NCBI GenBank assembly: GCA_036823195.1
Contig: DAISGI010000021.1
Coordinates: forward strand, 1 to 36,153
Source: UBA4874 sp002399435
GTDB taxonomy: Bacteria; Bacillota; Clostridia; Caldicoprobacterales; DTU083
Direction: 5' to 3'
DNA length: 36,153 nucleotides
Within the stretch, counting starts at the first letter, position 1. Each line of letters opens with the position of its first letter. This document shows positions 15,179 through 23,020 of this stretch, piece by piece. A program made the position numbers and the translations under genes. The notes beneath the pieces were generated by a model. It was given only the letters and a program-made list of their open reading frames with translations. It was not told the origin of the DNA and did not search any database.

Positions 15179-16630
15179 ATGAATTTTCTCGAAAAGTATC
15201 AGAAGGAATTTGCGGAGTATGACAAACTGGACCATGACTTTATCGACGATGATAAAATATGGGCACAGTTGAACAAATGGGAAAACCCGTCCCGGGCAGA
15301 TGTGCGGCGTGTACTGAAAAAGGCGGAGCAGTGCGTGCGTCTGGAGCCCGAGGAAACCGCGATATTGATTCAGAATCAGGACGAGAGCACCATACAGGAG
15401 ATGTATGAGCTGGCTCATCAGCTCAAGGAAGAAGTGTACGGGGATCGGATCGTGTTTTTTGCACCGCTGTATATCAGCGACGAATGTGCGAACAACTGCC
15501 AGTACTGCGGCTTTCGCTCCAGCAACAAGTCCATGAAGCGCAGGACGCTCACCATGGATGAGATTGAGAAGGAAGTCCGGATCATGATCGGGGAAGGACA
15601 GAAACGCACCGTTCTTGTCTATGGGGAATCCCCGAAAACCAATGTTGATTTTATGTGCGATACTGTGAGAAAAGTATACAGTGTCAAGACGGAACACGGG
15701 GAAATCCGGCGCGCCAATATCAACTGCGCTCCGCTTACGGTGGAGGAACTGAGAAAGCTGAAGGAAGTGGGAATCGGCACTTTTCAGGTTTTCCAGGAGA
15801 CGTATCACAGGGAGACCTATCGCAAAATGCATCCGGAAGGAACGATCAAGGGGCATTACCGCTGGAGACTGTACAGCATGGATCGGGCACAGCAGGCAAA
15901 GGTGGACGACAACGGCATCGGTGTCCTGTTTGGACTCTACGACTGGCGTTTTGAAGTAATGGGCCTTTTGTACCATACCATACATCTGGAGGAAACCTTC
16001 AACGGTGTAGGACCTCATACGATTTCCTTCCCGCGGATCACGCCTGCTACCGATACGCCGTACTCCGATCATCCCGAGTATAAAGTGGACGATGAAGACT
16101 TCAAGAAGCTGGTGGCCGTTCTGCGTCTCAGTGTGCCCTATACAGGCATGATCTGTACCGCACGGGAACCGGAAGCCGTCCGGAAACAGATGCTCAACTT
16201 CGGGGTATCCCAGATTGACGCAGGAACGCGGATCGGCGTAGGTGCCTATGCTGCCTCCGAAAAAGCCAATGCCATGCCGGATCAGGAACAGTTCTCCATC
16301 GGCGACGACCGTTCTTTGGACGGCGTTGTGCAGGAGGTATGCGACATGGGAGCCATTCCTTCCTTTTGCACGGCATGTTACCGCGCGGGACGCACGGGCG
16401 AGCAGTTTATGAAAGTGGCGAAATCCCGGTTTGTGCATAACTACTGTATCCCCAACGCGATCTTTACACTGAAGGAATATCTGTTGGATTACGCGACGCC
16501 GGAGACGAAGGCTAAAGGAGAAGAAACCCTTCGGAACCATGTGGAACAATTCAAGGGCGAACCTGTTTACGACACGATTCAAAAGAATCTGAAGAGAATT
16601 GAAAACGGAGAACGGGATCTGCGCCTGTAG
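15179..16630 (+). CDS. hydG: [FeFe]-hydrogenase maturase HydG
   Basis: HydG is a radical SAM enzyme that splits tyrosine into p-cresol and dehydroglycine to supply CO and cyanide on an iron synthon for the H-cluster. The protein is 483 aa, a normal family length. The radical-SAM cysteines are C103, C107 and C110 in DECANNCQYCGF. The second, C-terminal cluster site is C397, C400 and C423 (CTAC, then HNYC), which distinguishes HydG from ThiH. ATG 15179 has GGGAAG upstream. It is followed by hydE after 12 bp. The four 22-bp repeats lie just upstream and may influence its translation. Confidence 0.97.
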   Translation: MNFLEKYQKEFAEYDKLDHDFIDDDKIWAQLNKWENPSRADVRRVLKKAEQCVRLEPEETAILIQNQDESTIQEMYELAHQLKEEVYGDRIVFFAPLYISDECANNCQYCGFRSSNKSMKRRTLTMDEIEKEVRIMIGEGQKRTVLVYGESPKTNVDFMCDTVRKVYSVKTEHGEIRRANINCAPLTVEELRKLKEVGIGTFQVFQETYHRETYRKMHPEGTIKGHYRWRLYSMDRAQQAKVDDNGIGVLFGLYDWRFEVMGLLYHTIHLEETFNGVGPHTISFPRITPATDTPYSDHPEYKVDDEDFKKLVAVLRLSVPYTGMICTAREPEAVRKQMLNFGVSQIDAGTRIGVGAYAASEKANAMPDQEQFSIGDDRSLDGVVQEVCDMGAIPSFCTACYRAGRTGEQFMKVAKSRFVHNYCIPNAIFTLKEYLLDYATPETKAKGEETLRNHVEQFKGEPVYDTIQKNLKRIENGERDLRL

Positions 16631-16642
16631 GAGTGGCGAATT

Positions 16643-17722
16643 ATGACTTTGCCAGGGAACGGCTATGCCCTTTCGGATTGGATGAATACTGCAGGCAGGC
16701 GGGAGCTTGCCGGGATGATCCGGTTTTTTTGTGAACAGGCAGCGCCGGAGGACAGGGAGAAGCTTTGTCTGGCTGCCAATGAGCTGCGGGAACGATATTA
16801 TGGAAAAAAGGTTTATTTCCGCGGACTGATCGAGTTTTCCAGCTATTGCAGGAACAATTGCTATTATTGTGGTTTGCGCAGGGACAATGGAAACGCCAGG
16901 AGGTACCGCCTGACCGAAATGGAGATTCTGGACTGCTGCCGGAAGGGCCATCGGCTGGACTTTCGCACCTTTGTCCTGCAGAGCGGTGAGGATGGATACT
17001 TTACGGACGACAGGCTGTGTTCCCTGATAGCGAAGATAAAGGAAAGATTTCCCGACTGCGCGGTGACCCTTTCCATTGGGGAGCGGAGCCGGGATTCCTA
17101 TCAACGGTTGTTTGAAGCCGGTGCGGACCGGTATCTGCTCCGTCATGAAACGGCGGCGGAAGGGCACTACAGGAAGCTGCACCCTCCCGAGCTCAGTCTG
17201 GAGAACCGGAAGCGGTGCCTGTATGATCTGAAGGAGATCGGATACCAGGTAGGGGCCGGGTTTATGGTACAGTCGCCTGGTCAGACCTATGACACCCTGG
17301 CGGAGGATTTTCAGTTTTTGCGGGAGCTGAAGCCCCATATGATCGGTATCGGACCGTTCGTCCCGCAGAAGGATACACGTTTCCGGGATTACGATACGCC
17401 GTCTTCCGATCGGACTGTGGTTCTGCTTTCCCTGCTGCGCATTCTACTGCCGAAGGTTTTGCTTCCCGCCACAACGGCTCTGGGTACGGTGGATCCACTG
17501 GGAAGGGAAAAAGGCCTCCGGGCCGGTGCCAATGTGGTGATGCCGAATCTTTCCCCTGTGGAGCACCGAAAGGATTATGCCCTGTATGACAATAAGATCT
17601 GTACCGGAGAGGAAGCGGCGGAATGCCTGTCCTGCCTTTCCCGCCGGATTGCCCAGGCAGGATTTGAGCCGGATTTTTCCCGCGGGGATCATGCGGACAG
17701 GCAACAGAAAGGGGCCATATAA
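16643..17722 (+). CDS. hydE: [FeFe]-hydrogenase maturase HydE
   Basis: HydE is a radical SAM enzyme acting with HydG and HydF in assembly of the 2Fe subcluster, working on the HydG-derived iron-cysteine complex. The protein is 359 aa, as usual for HydE. The radical-SAM motif is C69, C73, C76 in SSYCRNNCYYCGLRR. Typical HydE stretches follow: LQSGEDGYF, RHETAAEGHYRKLHP and IGIGPFVPQKDTRF. A GGAGTGG site overlapping the hydG stop precedes ATG 16643. Its TAA shares one base with the hydF ATG. Confidence 0.96.
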   Translation: MTLPGNGYALSDWMNTAGRRELAGMIRFFCEQAAPEDREKLCLAANELRERYYGKKVYFRGLIEFSSYCRNNCYYCGLRRDNGNARRYRLTEMEILDCCRKGHRLDFRTFVLQSGEDGYFTDDRLCSLIAKIKERFPDCAVTLSIGERSRDSYQRLFEAGADRYLLRHETAAEGHYRKLHPPELSLENRKRCLYDLKEIGYQVGAGFMVQSPGQTYDTLAEDFQFLRELKPHMIGIGPFVPQKDTRFRDYDTPSSDRTVVLLSLLRILLPKVLLPATTALGTVDPLGREKGLRAGANVVMPNLSPVEHRKDYALYDNKICTGEEAAECLSCLSRRIAQAGFEPDFSRGDHADRQQKGAI

Positions 17723-19041
17723 TGGAAGATATGAATGCAACACCCATGGCAAACCGGTTTGCCATCGGGTTGTTTGGAAAGCGGAACTCGGGGAAATCTT
17801 CCCTGATCAATGCGCTGACCGGACAGAATGTCGCCGTTACGTCAGAAGTGCCGGGAACGACGACGGATCCCGTGCGCAAAGCCATAGAATTACTGCCCAT
17901 TGGCCCCGTGGTGCTCATTGATACGGCGGGACTGGATGATACGGGCGGGCTTGGCGCCCTTCGCGTTGAAAAAACCTATGAAGTCCTGCGCAAATGCAAT
18001 CTGGCAGTTGTCGTCATGGATGTGGAAGCCGGCCCCACCAGGTACGAGGAGGATTTTATCCGGCAGCTTCGGCAAAGGAAAATCCAGGCCATTCTGGTCC
18101 TCAACCAATGCGATAAGCGGATGCCCGGCACCAAGGAAGTGGGACAGATTCAGAAGCAGTTTGGGACTCCTGTGGTATGCGCCAGTGCAAAAAGTGGATT
18201 CGGGATTGATGCATTGAAACAGCAAATCATTGAAAACTCCGATATGGGCGATACGGAGCCGCCTCTGGCAAGTGACCTGATCCGGGAAGGGGAAGTTGCC
18301 GTACTGGTGACGCCCATTGATAAATCGGCTCCCAAAGGCAGATTGATTCTTCCCCAGCAGCAGACGATCCGGGACATCATTGAGAACAACGCCATTGCCG
18401 TCGTCACGAAGGAGAATGAGCTTGCGCGGACATTGGAGCGTCTGAATACGCCTCCCGCCATTGTGATCACGGATTCCCAGGCTTTTCAGAAAGTGTCGGA
18501 GGAGACGCCTTCCGAAATCCCCATGACTTCCTTTTCCATCCTGTTTGCACGTCAAAAGGCAGATCTCGCGGAGATGGTGCGGGGAGCGAAGCGGATCGAA
18601 ACGCTGTCGCCGGGAGACAAGGTGCTGATAGCTGAGGGATGTACCCATCACAGGCAGTCGGATGATATCGGCACGGTAAAGATTCCGCGCTGGATCCGAA
18701 AGAGCGCAGGGGATGGTATTGCATTTGAGTGGACAAGCGGAGCCGGTTACCCGAAAGATCTCACGGACTATGCCCTGATTGTCCATTGCGGAGGCTGCAT
18801 GCTGAACCGCAGGGAAATGCAGTACCGGGTGGAAACAGCCCGGCAGCAGGGAGTGGCTGTTACCAATTACGGAGTATTGATCGCCTATGTGCTGGGGATC
18901 CTCCCCAGGGCGCTGAAGCCCTTTCCCGAGGCGTGTCTGGCGCTTGCGGAAATGGAATCCGATTGGCCGGCCTGGAAGGTCTCTATGTATAATGATTGCT
19001 TTACCACTACTGCGCATGCAAGGAAATTAGAAGTAAAGTAA
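17722..19041 (+). CDS. hydF: [FeFe]-hydrogenase maturation GTPase HydF
   Basis: HydF is the GTPase scaffold that carries the 2Fe precursor to apo-hydrogenase. The protein is 439 aa. The GTPase domain shows G1 GKRNSGKSS (19-27), G2 PGTTTDP, G3 DTAG (67-70) and G4 as NQCDK, where the usual NKxD has Gln in place of Lys. The C-terminal cluster-binding ligands are C307-x-H309 and H355-C356-x-x-C359. ATG 17722 overlaps the hydE stop by one base, with AAAGGGG upstream. The operon ends at the terminator around 19083-19130. Confidence 0.96.
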   Translation: MEDMNATPMANRFAIGLFGKRNSGKSSLINALTGQNVAVTSEVPGTTTDPVRKAIELLPIGPVVLIDTAGLDDTGGLGALRVEKTYEVLRKCNLAVVVMDVEAGPTRYEEDFIRQLRQRKIQAILVLNQCDKRMPGTKEVGQIQKQFGTPVVCASAKSGFGIDALKQQIIENSDMGDTEPPLASDLIREGEVAVLVTPIDKSAPKGRLILPQQQTIRDIIENNAIAVVTKENELARTLERLNTPPAIVITDSQAFQKVSEETPSEIPMTSFSILFARQKADLAEMVRGAKRIETLSPGDKVLIAEGCTHHRQSDDIGTVKIPRWIRKSAGDGIAFEWTSGAGYPKDLTDYALIVHCGGCMLNRREMQYRVETARQQGVAVTNYGVLIAYVLGILPRALKPFPEACLALAEMESDWPAWKVSMYNDCFTTTAHARKLEVK

Positions 19042-19082
19042 CGAAACAATACATTACCGTATAAAAGATCCTGTAAAGAAAA

Positions 19083-19130
19083 GAAGCCGTTTTGCTCTGT
19101 CAGTGACAGGAAGTAAAACGGCTTCCTTTT
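19083..19130. terminator. Bidirectional terminator between hydF and the decarboxylase gene
   Basis: GAAGCCGTTTT (19083-19093) pairs perfectly with AAAACGGCTTC (19115-19125), and CTGTC/GACAG (19097-19101 and 19105-19109) forms an inner stem. CCTTTT follows on the plus strand and TTTTCTTT on the minus strand, so it can end both convergent operons. Confidence 0.9.
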
Positions 19131-19178
19131 AATGCTTTACACTCTGGATTGGATGACAATTCGTTAGATGACAGTTTG

Positions 19179-20318
19179 TTATCCAAACAGCGACAGCAGG
19201 ATACCGGCAGCTACCGCTGAACCAATCACGCCTGCCACATTGGGGCCCATGGCATGCATGAGAAGAAAGTTGGCCGGGTTTGCTTTTTGCCCTTCGATCT
19301 GGGATACTCTTGCGGCCATGGGTACGGCAGATACTCCGGCGGAGCCGATAAGAGGATTGATTTTCCCGCCGGACAGCCAGCACATCAGCTTTCCAAGCAG
19401 CAGCCCGCCGATGGTGCTGAACATAAAGGCGATCAGTCCCAAAGCAATGATCTTTAGAGTCTCCGGCATCAGGAAGCGTTCAGCAACAGCTGTCGCTCCG
19501 ACAGACACTCCAAGGAAAATCGTAACGATATTCATCATGGCGTTTTGTGCTGTATCCGAAAGCCGATCCACCACGCCGGACTCGCGGAACAGATTGCCCA
19601 TCATCAGCATTCCGATCAGCGGTGCGACGGAAGGCAGAAGAAGGACGCAAAAAAGTGTCACAAATATGGGAAAGCATATTTTTTCCCGTTTGGATACTTC
19701 CCGCATCTGATCCATTTTGACTTCCCGCTCCTTTTTTGTTGTGAGCAGCCGCATCAAAGGGGGCTGGATCAGGGGAATCAGTGCCATATAGGAGTAAGCT
19801 GCAATGGCGATGGGGGGCAGAAGATGCGGGGCGAGCCGGGTCGTCAGATAGATGGCAGTGGGACCATCTGCTCCGCCTATGATGCCGATGGAAGACGCTT
19901 CCTGGGCAGTAAATCCCAGTGCGTTGGCAATGGTGAATGCCGTAAAGATCCCCAGCTGCGCTGCGGCACCCAAAAGCAGTCCGGACGGCCTTGCAATCAA
20001 GGGACCAAAATCCGTCATGGTCCCGATCCCAAGGAAGATCAGGGAGGGATAGATCCCCAGCTTAACACCCTGATAAAGGTAATACAGAAGGCCTCCCGGT
20101 TGATCTGAACCGGGTTTCGGCTCCGCCATTAGCCCTGCCAGCGGCAGGTTGGCCAGCAGCATGCCAAAGGAAATGGGCAGCAGCAGCAACGGCTCAAACT
20201 TTTTTACAATAGCCAGATAGATAAGGACACAGGCGATTCCAATCATGACACCCTGCTGCCACGTCATGGCGGCAAAGCCGGAACCAGTCCAAATGGATTT
20301 CAATGTTTCGATAAACAC
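19179..20318 (-). CDS. Sodium-translocating decarboxylase beta subunit (OadB/MmdB/GcdB family)
   Basis: This integral membrane subunit performs biotin-carboxyl decarboxylation coupled to sodium export in oxaloacetate, methylmalonyl-CoA or glutaconyl-CoA decarboxylases. The protein is 379 aa with about nine to ten membrane helices. Conserved blocks are GIIGGADGPTAIYL, holding the key Asp, NPLIGSAGVSAVPMAARV, and the ending NFLLMHAMGPNVAGVIGSAVAAG. The start is GTG 20318, with GAGGTGA upstream. Alpha (carboxyltransferase) and biotin carrier genes are not in the window, so the specific acid cannot be named. A small OadG-like gene precedes it. Confidence 0.95.
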   Translation of the reverse strand: MFIETLKSIWTGSGFAAMTWQQGVMIGIACVLIYLAIVKKFEPLLLLPISFGMLLANLPLAGLMAEPKPGSDQPGGLLYYLYQGVKLGIYPSLIFLGIGTMTDFGPLIARPSGLLLGAAAQLGIFTAFTIANALGFTAQEASSIGIIGGADGPTAIYLTTRLAPHLLPPIAIAAYSYMALIPLIQPPLMRLLTTKKEREVKMDQMREVSKREKICFPIFVTLFCVLLLPSVAPLIGMLMMGNLFRESGVVDRLSDTAQNAMMNIVTIFLGVSVGATAVAERFLMPETLKIIALGLIAFMFSTIGGLLLGKLMCWLSGGKINPLIGSAGVSAVPMAARVSQIEGQKANPANFLLMHAMGPNVAGVIGSAVAAGILLSLFG

Positions 20319-20394
20319 TCTATCACCTCATTATTTAGTGTAAAGGGATATCCTCCATGGATACGGAGGAAGTTCTCAATGGTCATGGCTCATC

Positions 20395-20419
20395 CCTGCG
20401 AAGTGTCCTGCTTCGCAGG
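20395..20419 (-). other. Intercistronic hairpin between oadG-like and beta-subunit genes
   Basis: CCTGCGAAG (20395-20403) is a perfect 9-bp complement of CTTCGCAGG (20411-20419) with a 7-nt loop. It has no T tract, so it looks like an RNA stability or processing element. It lies 6 bp beyond the small gene's stop and about 77 nt before the beta-subunit start. Confidence 0.55.
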
Positions 20420-20424
20420 TTGCA

Positions 20425-20586
20425 CTACGAATCCTGCGGATGGTCTGTTTTGGAGTCCTTCTTCAGGAGCTTTGACAACAGGGTAATCAATCCGGAGAGG
20501 ACAGCAAGCACAAAAAATACCAAAACCATACTGAATAATGAGATTGATAAACTTTTTGATATGGATAAATGATCTGTTATGGACAT
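20425..20586 (-). CDS. OadG-like small membrane subunit (53 aa)
   Basis: The minus strand encodes a 53-residue protein, starting MSITDHLSISKSLSISLFSM and ending KKDSKTDHPQDS. One membrane helix (about 17-40, VLVFFVLAVLSGLITLL) is followed by a basic then polar tail, as in the gamma/delta (OadG_1) subunits that anchor and stabilise sodium-pumping decarboxylases. ATG 20586 follows AGGGTGA. Its position directly before the beta-subunit gene supports the role. The family match is by size, topology and context. Confidence 0.75.
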   Translation of the reverse strand: MSITDHLSISKSLSISLFSMVLVFFVLAVLSGLITLLSKLLKKDSKTDHPQDS

Positions 20587-20749
20587 AAATTTCACCCTTT
20601 CTGTTTGTATTTCATACGGCAGAAGGAGTGTGGCTTTATGACCCGAAAAAAGGTGAGAAGTTTCTGTAAACTGTCTGCCTCAGGAATTCTTAAAACGACC
20701 CGTCCTTGATGAACCGTAGTTGAATTTATATTATATTGTACCGGAAATC

Positions 20750-20778
20750 ATCTTACCATGGCGCAACAATGTTGTCAA
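20750..20778 (-). promoter_or_regulatory. Promoter of the oadG-like/beta-subunit operon
   Basis: On the minus strand a perfect TTGACA (20778-20773), a 17-bp spacer and TAAGAT (20755-20750) with TGG before it form a promoter. Transcription would start near 20743, giving a leader of about 157 nt with no structure I recognise. It lies just beyond the duplicated rluA tail. Confidence 0.65.
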
Positions 20779-20784
20779 TAATTT

Positions 20785-20911
20785 AACAGGCCTTCCGGTC
20801 CGGGCTGCCTGCATGATCCTTCGTCCATCGGATCTGTGTTCAGGAACTGTTTACAGGCCTTCCGGTTCAGGCTGCCTGCATGATCCTTCACCTATGGGCT
20901 CCGTGTTCAGA
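20785..20911. repeat. Imperfect ~60-bp direct repeat (67-bp period) spanning the 3' end of the pseudouridine synthase gene
   Basis: A block beginning ACAGGCCTTCCGGT occurs at 20786 and again at 20853, exactly 67 bp apart. Both copies continue through GGCTGCCTGCATGATCCTTC to GTGTTCAG. The right copy encodes the last residues and stop of the synthase gene. The left copy is noncoding and ends 6 bp before the next promoter. Confidence 0.85.
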
Positions 20912-21792
20912 GACTCCAGCAGTGCAAGCATATCTTTGGGCAGGGGAGAAGTAATTTTCATTTCCCTGCCCAAAGTGGGATGAAGAAACCGAAGGCTTTG
21001 GGAGTGTAACGCCTGCCGGCTGATCCGGGTGGTTGGAATATCCGAATACAGGGTATCCCCGATCAGGGGATGCCCTATGGCCCGGCAATGGACCCGAATC
21101 TGATGTGTCCGGCCCGTTTCCAGGTCAAAATGAAGAACGGAGGCATCCCGGAAGGCTTTCAGTACCCGGTAGTGGGTAACGGACGGCGCCCCGTCCGGGG
21201 AAGTCTCCCGGAGAAGAATGGATCCCGGTGTTCTGGCAATGGGAAAGTCGATGGTGCCCGATTTCTCCTTCAGGCAGCCATGGACAATTCCGATATATTC
21301 TTTTCGATAATCATTTGTTTTCATCTGACGGATCAGCTGATCCTGTACAAACTGATTTTTTGCAAACAGGATGACTCCTGTTGTTCCCTGGTCCAGCCGG
21401 CCTACCGGCCGTATTTTTCTGTGAAGTCCTCTCTTCTGGTAATAATACAGCAGTCCGTTCGCCATGGTGTTTTCCATATTGCCTTTGATGGGGTGAATGA
21501 TTTTCCCCGGCGGTTTGTCCAGTGCAATGACCGATTCGTCTTCATAGAGAATGTTCAGATCCATTTTCACAGGCCGGACATTTTTGGATTCCTCCTCAAA
21601 GTCGATGGAAGCTTCCACCACATCCCCGCATTGTACGGCATGGTTCATATAAACCGGAGCCCGGTTGCAAAGTACCTGTCCATGATAATGAAGCCGCTTG
21701 ACCAGGTTCTTGGAAAATCGGAATTCCGATCGTAAAATGCTCTTTACTGTTTTTCCGCTGTCTTTTCCCTCTGTCACATATTGAAACTGCAT
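20851..21792 (-). CDS. RluA-family pseudouridine synthase
   Basis: The enzyme converts specific uridines in rRNA or tRNA to pseudouridine. The protein is 313 aa with an N-terminal S4-like RNA-binding region (about 1-75) and the RluA catalytic motif PVGRLDQGTTG with nucleophile D134. Other family blocks are LDKPPGKIIHP, KEYIGIVHG and LETGRTHQIRVHCRAIGHPLIGD. The exact site (RluD/RluC/YhcT-like) cannot be assigned. GGCGGAGA lies upstream of ATG 21792, rather distant. It is 60 bp downstream of map on the same strand. The short C-terminal tail GEGSCRQPEPEGL is part of a tandem duplication. Confidence 0.93.
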   Translation of the reverse strand: MQFQYVTEGKDSGKTVKSILRSEFRFSKNLVKRLHYHGQVLCNRAPVYMNHAVQCGDVVEASIDFEEESKNVRPVKMDLNILYEDESVIALDKPPGKIIHPIKGNMENTMANGLLYYYQKRGLHRKIRPVGRLDQGTTGVILFAKNQFVQDQLIRQMKTNDYRKEYIGIVHGCLKEKSGTIDFPIARTPGSILLRETSPDGAPSVTHYRVLKAFRDASVLHFDLETGRTHQIRVHCRAIGHPLIGDTLYSDIPTTRISRQALHSQSLRFLHPTLGREMKITSPLPKDMLALLESLNTEPIGEGSCRQPEPEGL

Positions 21793-21852
21793 TGCTTGTT
21801 TTCTCCGCCTTTGGGTTCGTATTTCAGGATATCGACTCCATTATTGTGTATT

Positions 21853-22722
21853 CTACCAGGCCAGTACTTCATGGCCGTCCTCTGTCACCAGCACCATAAT
21901 CTCCCACTGGGCGGATGACTTTCCGTCTGCGGTATAGATGGTCCAGCCGTTTTTCCTGTCCTGATAGATGCGGCTCGTACCCATATTGATCATGGGCTCT
22001 ATCGTAAAGATCATACCCGGTACCAGAAGCATCTCGGTATTCCGCCTGGAACAGTATCCAACCCATGGATCTTCGTGAAACTCCAGGCCTACACCATGGC
22101 CGCCGATTTCCTTCACCACGGAATATCCGTTTTCCACCGCGTGTTCATGCACAGCCTGGCCCATATCCCCCAGGAATCCCCAGGGCTTTACTTCCTTTAA
22201 TCCCCGTTCCACACATTCCTTTGTGACCCGTACCAGCTTTTTTCTGTCTTCCTCCACGTTTCCGATGCAGAACATTCTGGACGAATCCGAAAAATAACCG
22301 TCCAGTATGGTGGAGGCGTCCACATTGATGATATCTCCGCTTTTCAGAAGCCGGTCCTTTGAAGGGATCCCATGGCAGACTTCTTCGTTGATGGAGGTAC
22401 AGACGCTTTTGGGAAAGCCTTCGTATCCAAGCTGGGCAGGCGTACCGCCTAGATCGATGGTTTTCTGATAAACGATCCGGTCGATATCTTCCGTGGACAT
22501 GCCTTCCTGTATCTGCTCTGCAACCGCGTCCAGAACCGCAACGTTGATTTTTGCGCTTTCCCGTATTTTGCTTATCTGCTCCGGGATCTTGATGATTTTC
22601 CTGGGCGGGACGATGTGCCCCTTTCTTCGATAGGATGCAATTTTCTCGTCAAACGCCTCGTGGCATTGTTTATATTTTTTCCCGCTGCCGCACCAGCAGC
22701 TGTCATTTCTCCCCAATCGCAT
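21853..22722 (-). CDS. map: Type I methionine aminopeptidase with SEC-C zinc motif
   Basis: The enzyme removes the N-terminal methionine from nascent proteins. The protein is 289 aa. Residues 1-21 contain a SEC-C metal-binding motif CWCGSGKKYKQCH, probably for ribosome or chaperone contact, as in many clostridial Map proteins. The catalytic domain shows the dinuclear metal ligands: Asp in INVDASTILDGYFSDSS (two Asp), His in GGHGVGLEF, Glu in FTIEPMIN and Glu in SAQWEIMVLVTEDG. AAAGGAG lies upstream of ATG 22722. It is probably co-transcribed with the pseudouridine synthase gene. Confidence 0.96.
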   Translation of the reverse strand: MRLGRNDSCWCGSGKKYKQCHEAFDEKIASYRRKGHIVPPRKIIKIPEQISKIRESAKINVAVLDAVAEQIQEGMSTEDIDRIVYQKTIDLGGTPAQLGYEGFPKSVCTSINEEVCHGIPSKDRLLKSGDIINVDASTILDGYFSDSSRMFCIGNVEEDRKKLVRVTKECVERGLKEVKPWGFLGDMGQAVHEHAVENGYSVVKEIGGHGVGLEFHEDPWVGYCSRRNTEMLLVPGMIFTIEPMINMGTSRIYQDRKNGWTIYTADGKSSAQWEIMVLVTEDGHEVLAW

Positions 22723-22749
22723 TTTCGATCAATCTCCTTTCCGTACTTT

Positions 22750-22755
22750 ATTATA
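22750..22755 (-). promoter_or_regulatory. Extended -10 box for map
   Basis: TGATATAAT on the minus strand gives a perfect TATAAT at 22755-22750 with the TG extension. There is no clear -35 box, which an extended -10 may not need. It lies 28 bp upstream of the map ATG. Confidence 0.55.
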
Positions 22756-22825
22756 TCACGTTCCGAAGGAAACTTGCCAGGCTGGGGATGGAATCGAAAA
22801 TTATACACTAACGATGGAATGTGTG

Positions 22826-22854
22826 TTGCCAAACCCGGACAGCAGTGATAAAAT
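22826..22854 (+). promoter_or_regulatory. Promoter of the P-type ATPase gene
   Basis: TTGCCA (22826-22831), a 17-bp spacer and TAAAAT (22849-22854) form a promoter. Transcription would start near 22861, giving a 160-nt leader. Confidence 0.65.
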
Positions 22855-22860
22855 TATGAC

Positions 22861-23020
22861 AATTGGCAGGGAAATTATCTTTTTTCTGCCTCCGGCAAAA
22901 TAACATAGTGTAATATCTGCCGGTACCATTTGTTTGCCGCGCGGGGAGGGCAGACCGTATCGGCGGATGTTTTGCGGCTTTTCAGTCGACATTTGATAGT
23001 AGCAGAAAGCAGGTGTAATT
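22861..23020 (+). promoter_or_regulatory. Structured leader of the P-type ATPase gene
   Basis: GGCAG (22865-22869) and a second GGCAG (22949-22953) can each pair with CTGCC (22886-22890), so two folds exclude one another. The longer alternative extends as TCC with GGA around a bulged G. A separate stem, CCGGCA (22892-22897) with TGCCGG (22918-22923), lies inside. This is suggestive of an RNA switch, but I see no terminator and cannot match it to yybP-ykoY or another known class. Confidence 0.4.

Noticed and set aside
15059..17338. 759-codon minus-strand frame opposite hydG and hydE
   Set aside because: Antisense shadow of two unmistakable radical SAM genes; no family resemblance and no ribosome site.
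22861..23020. The ATPase leader as a yybP-ykoY manganese riboswitch
   Set aside because: The conserved GGGGAGUAG-type loop could not be found; only a GGGGAGGG is present in the wrong context.
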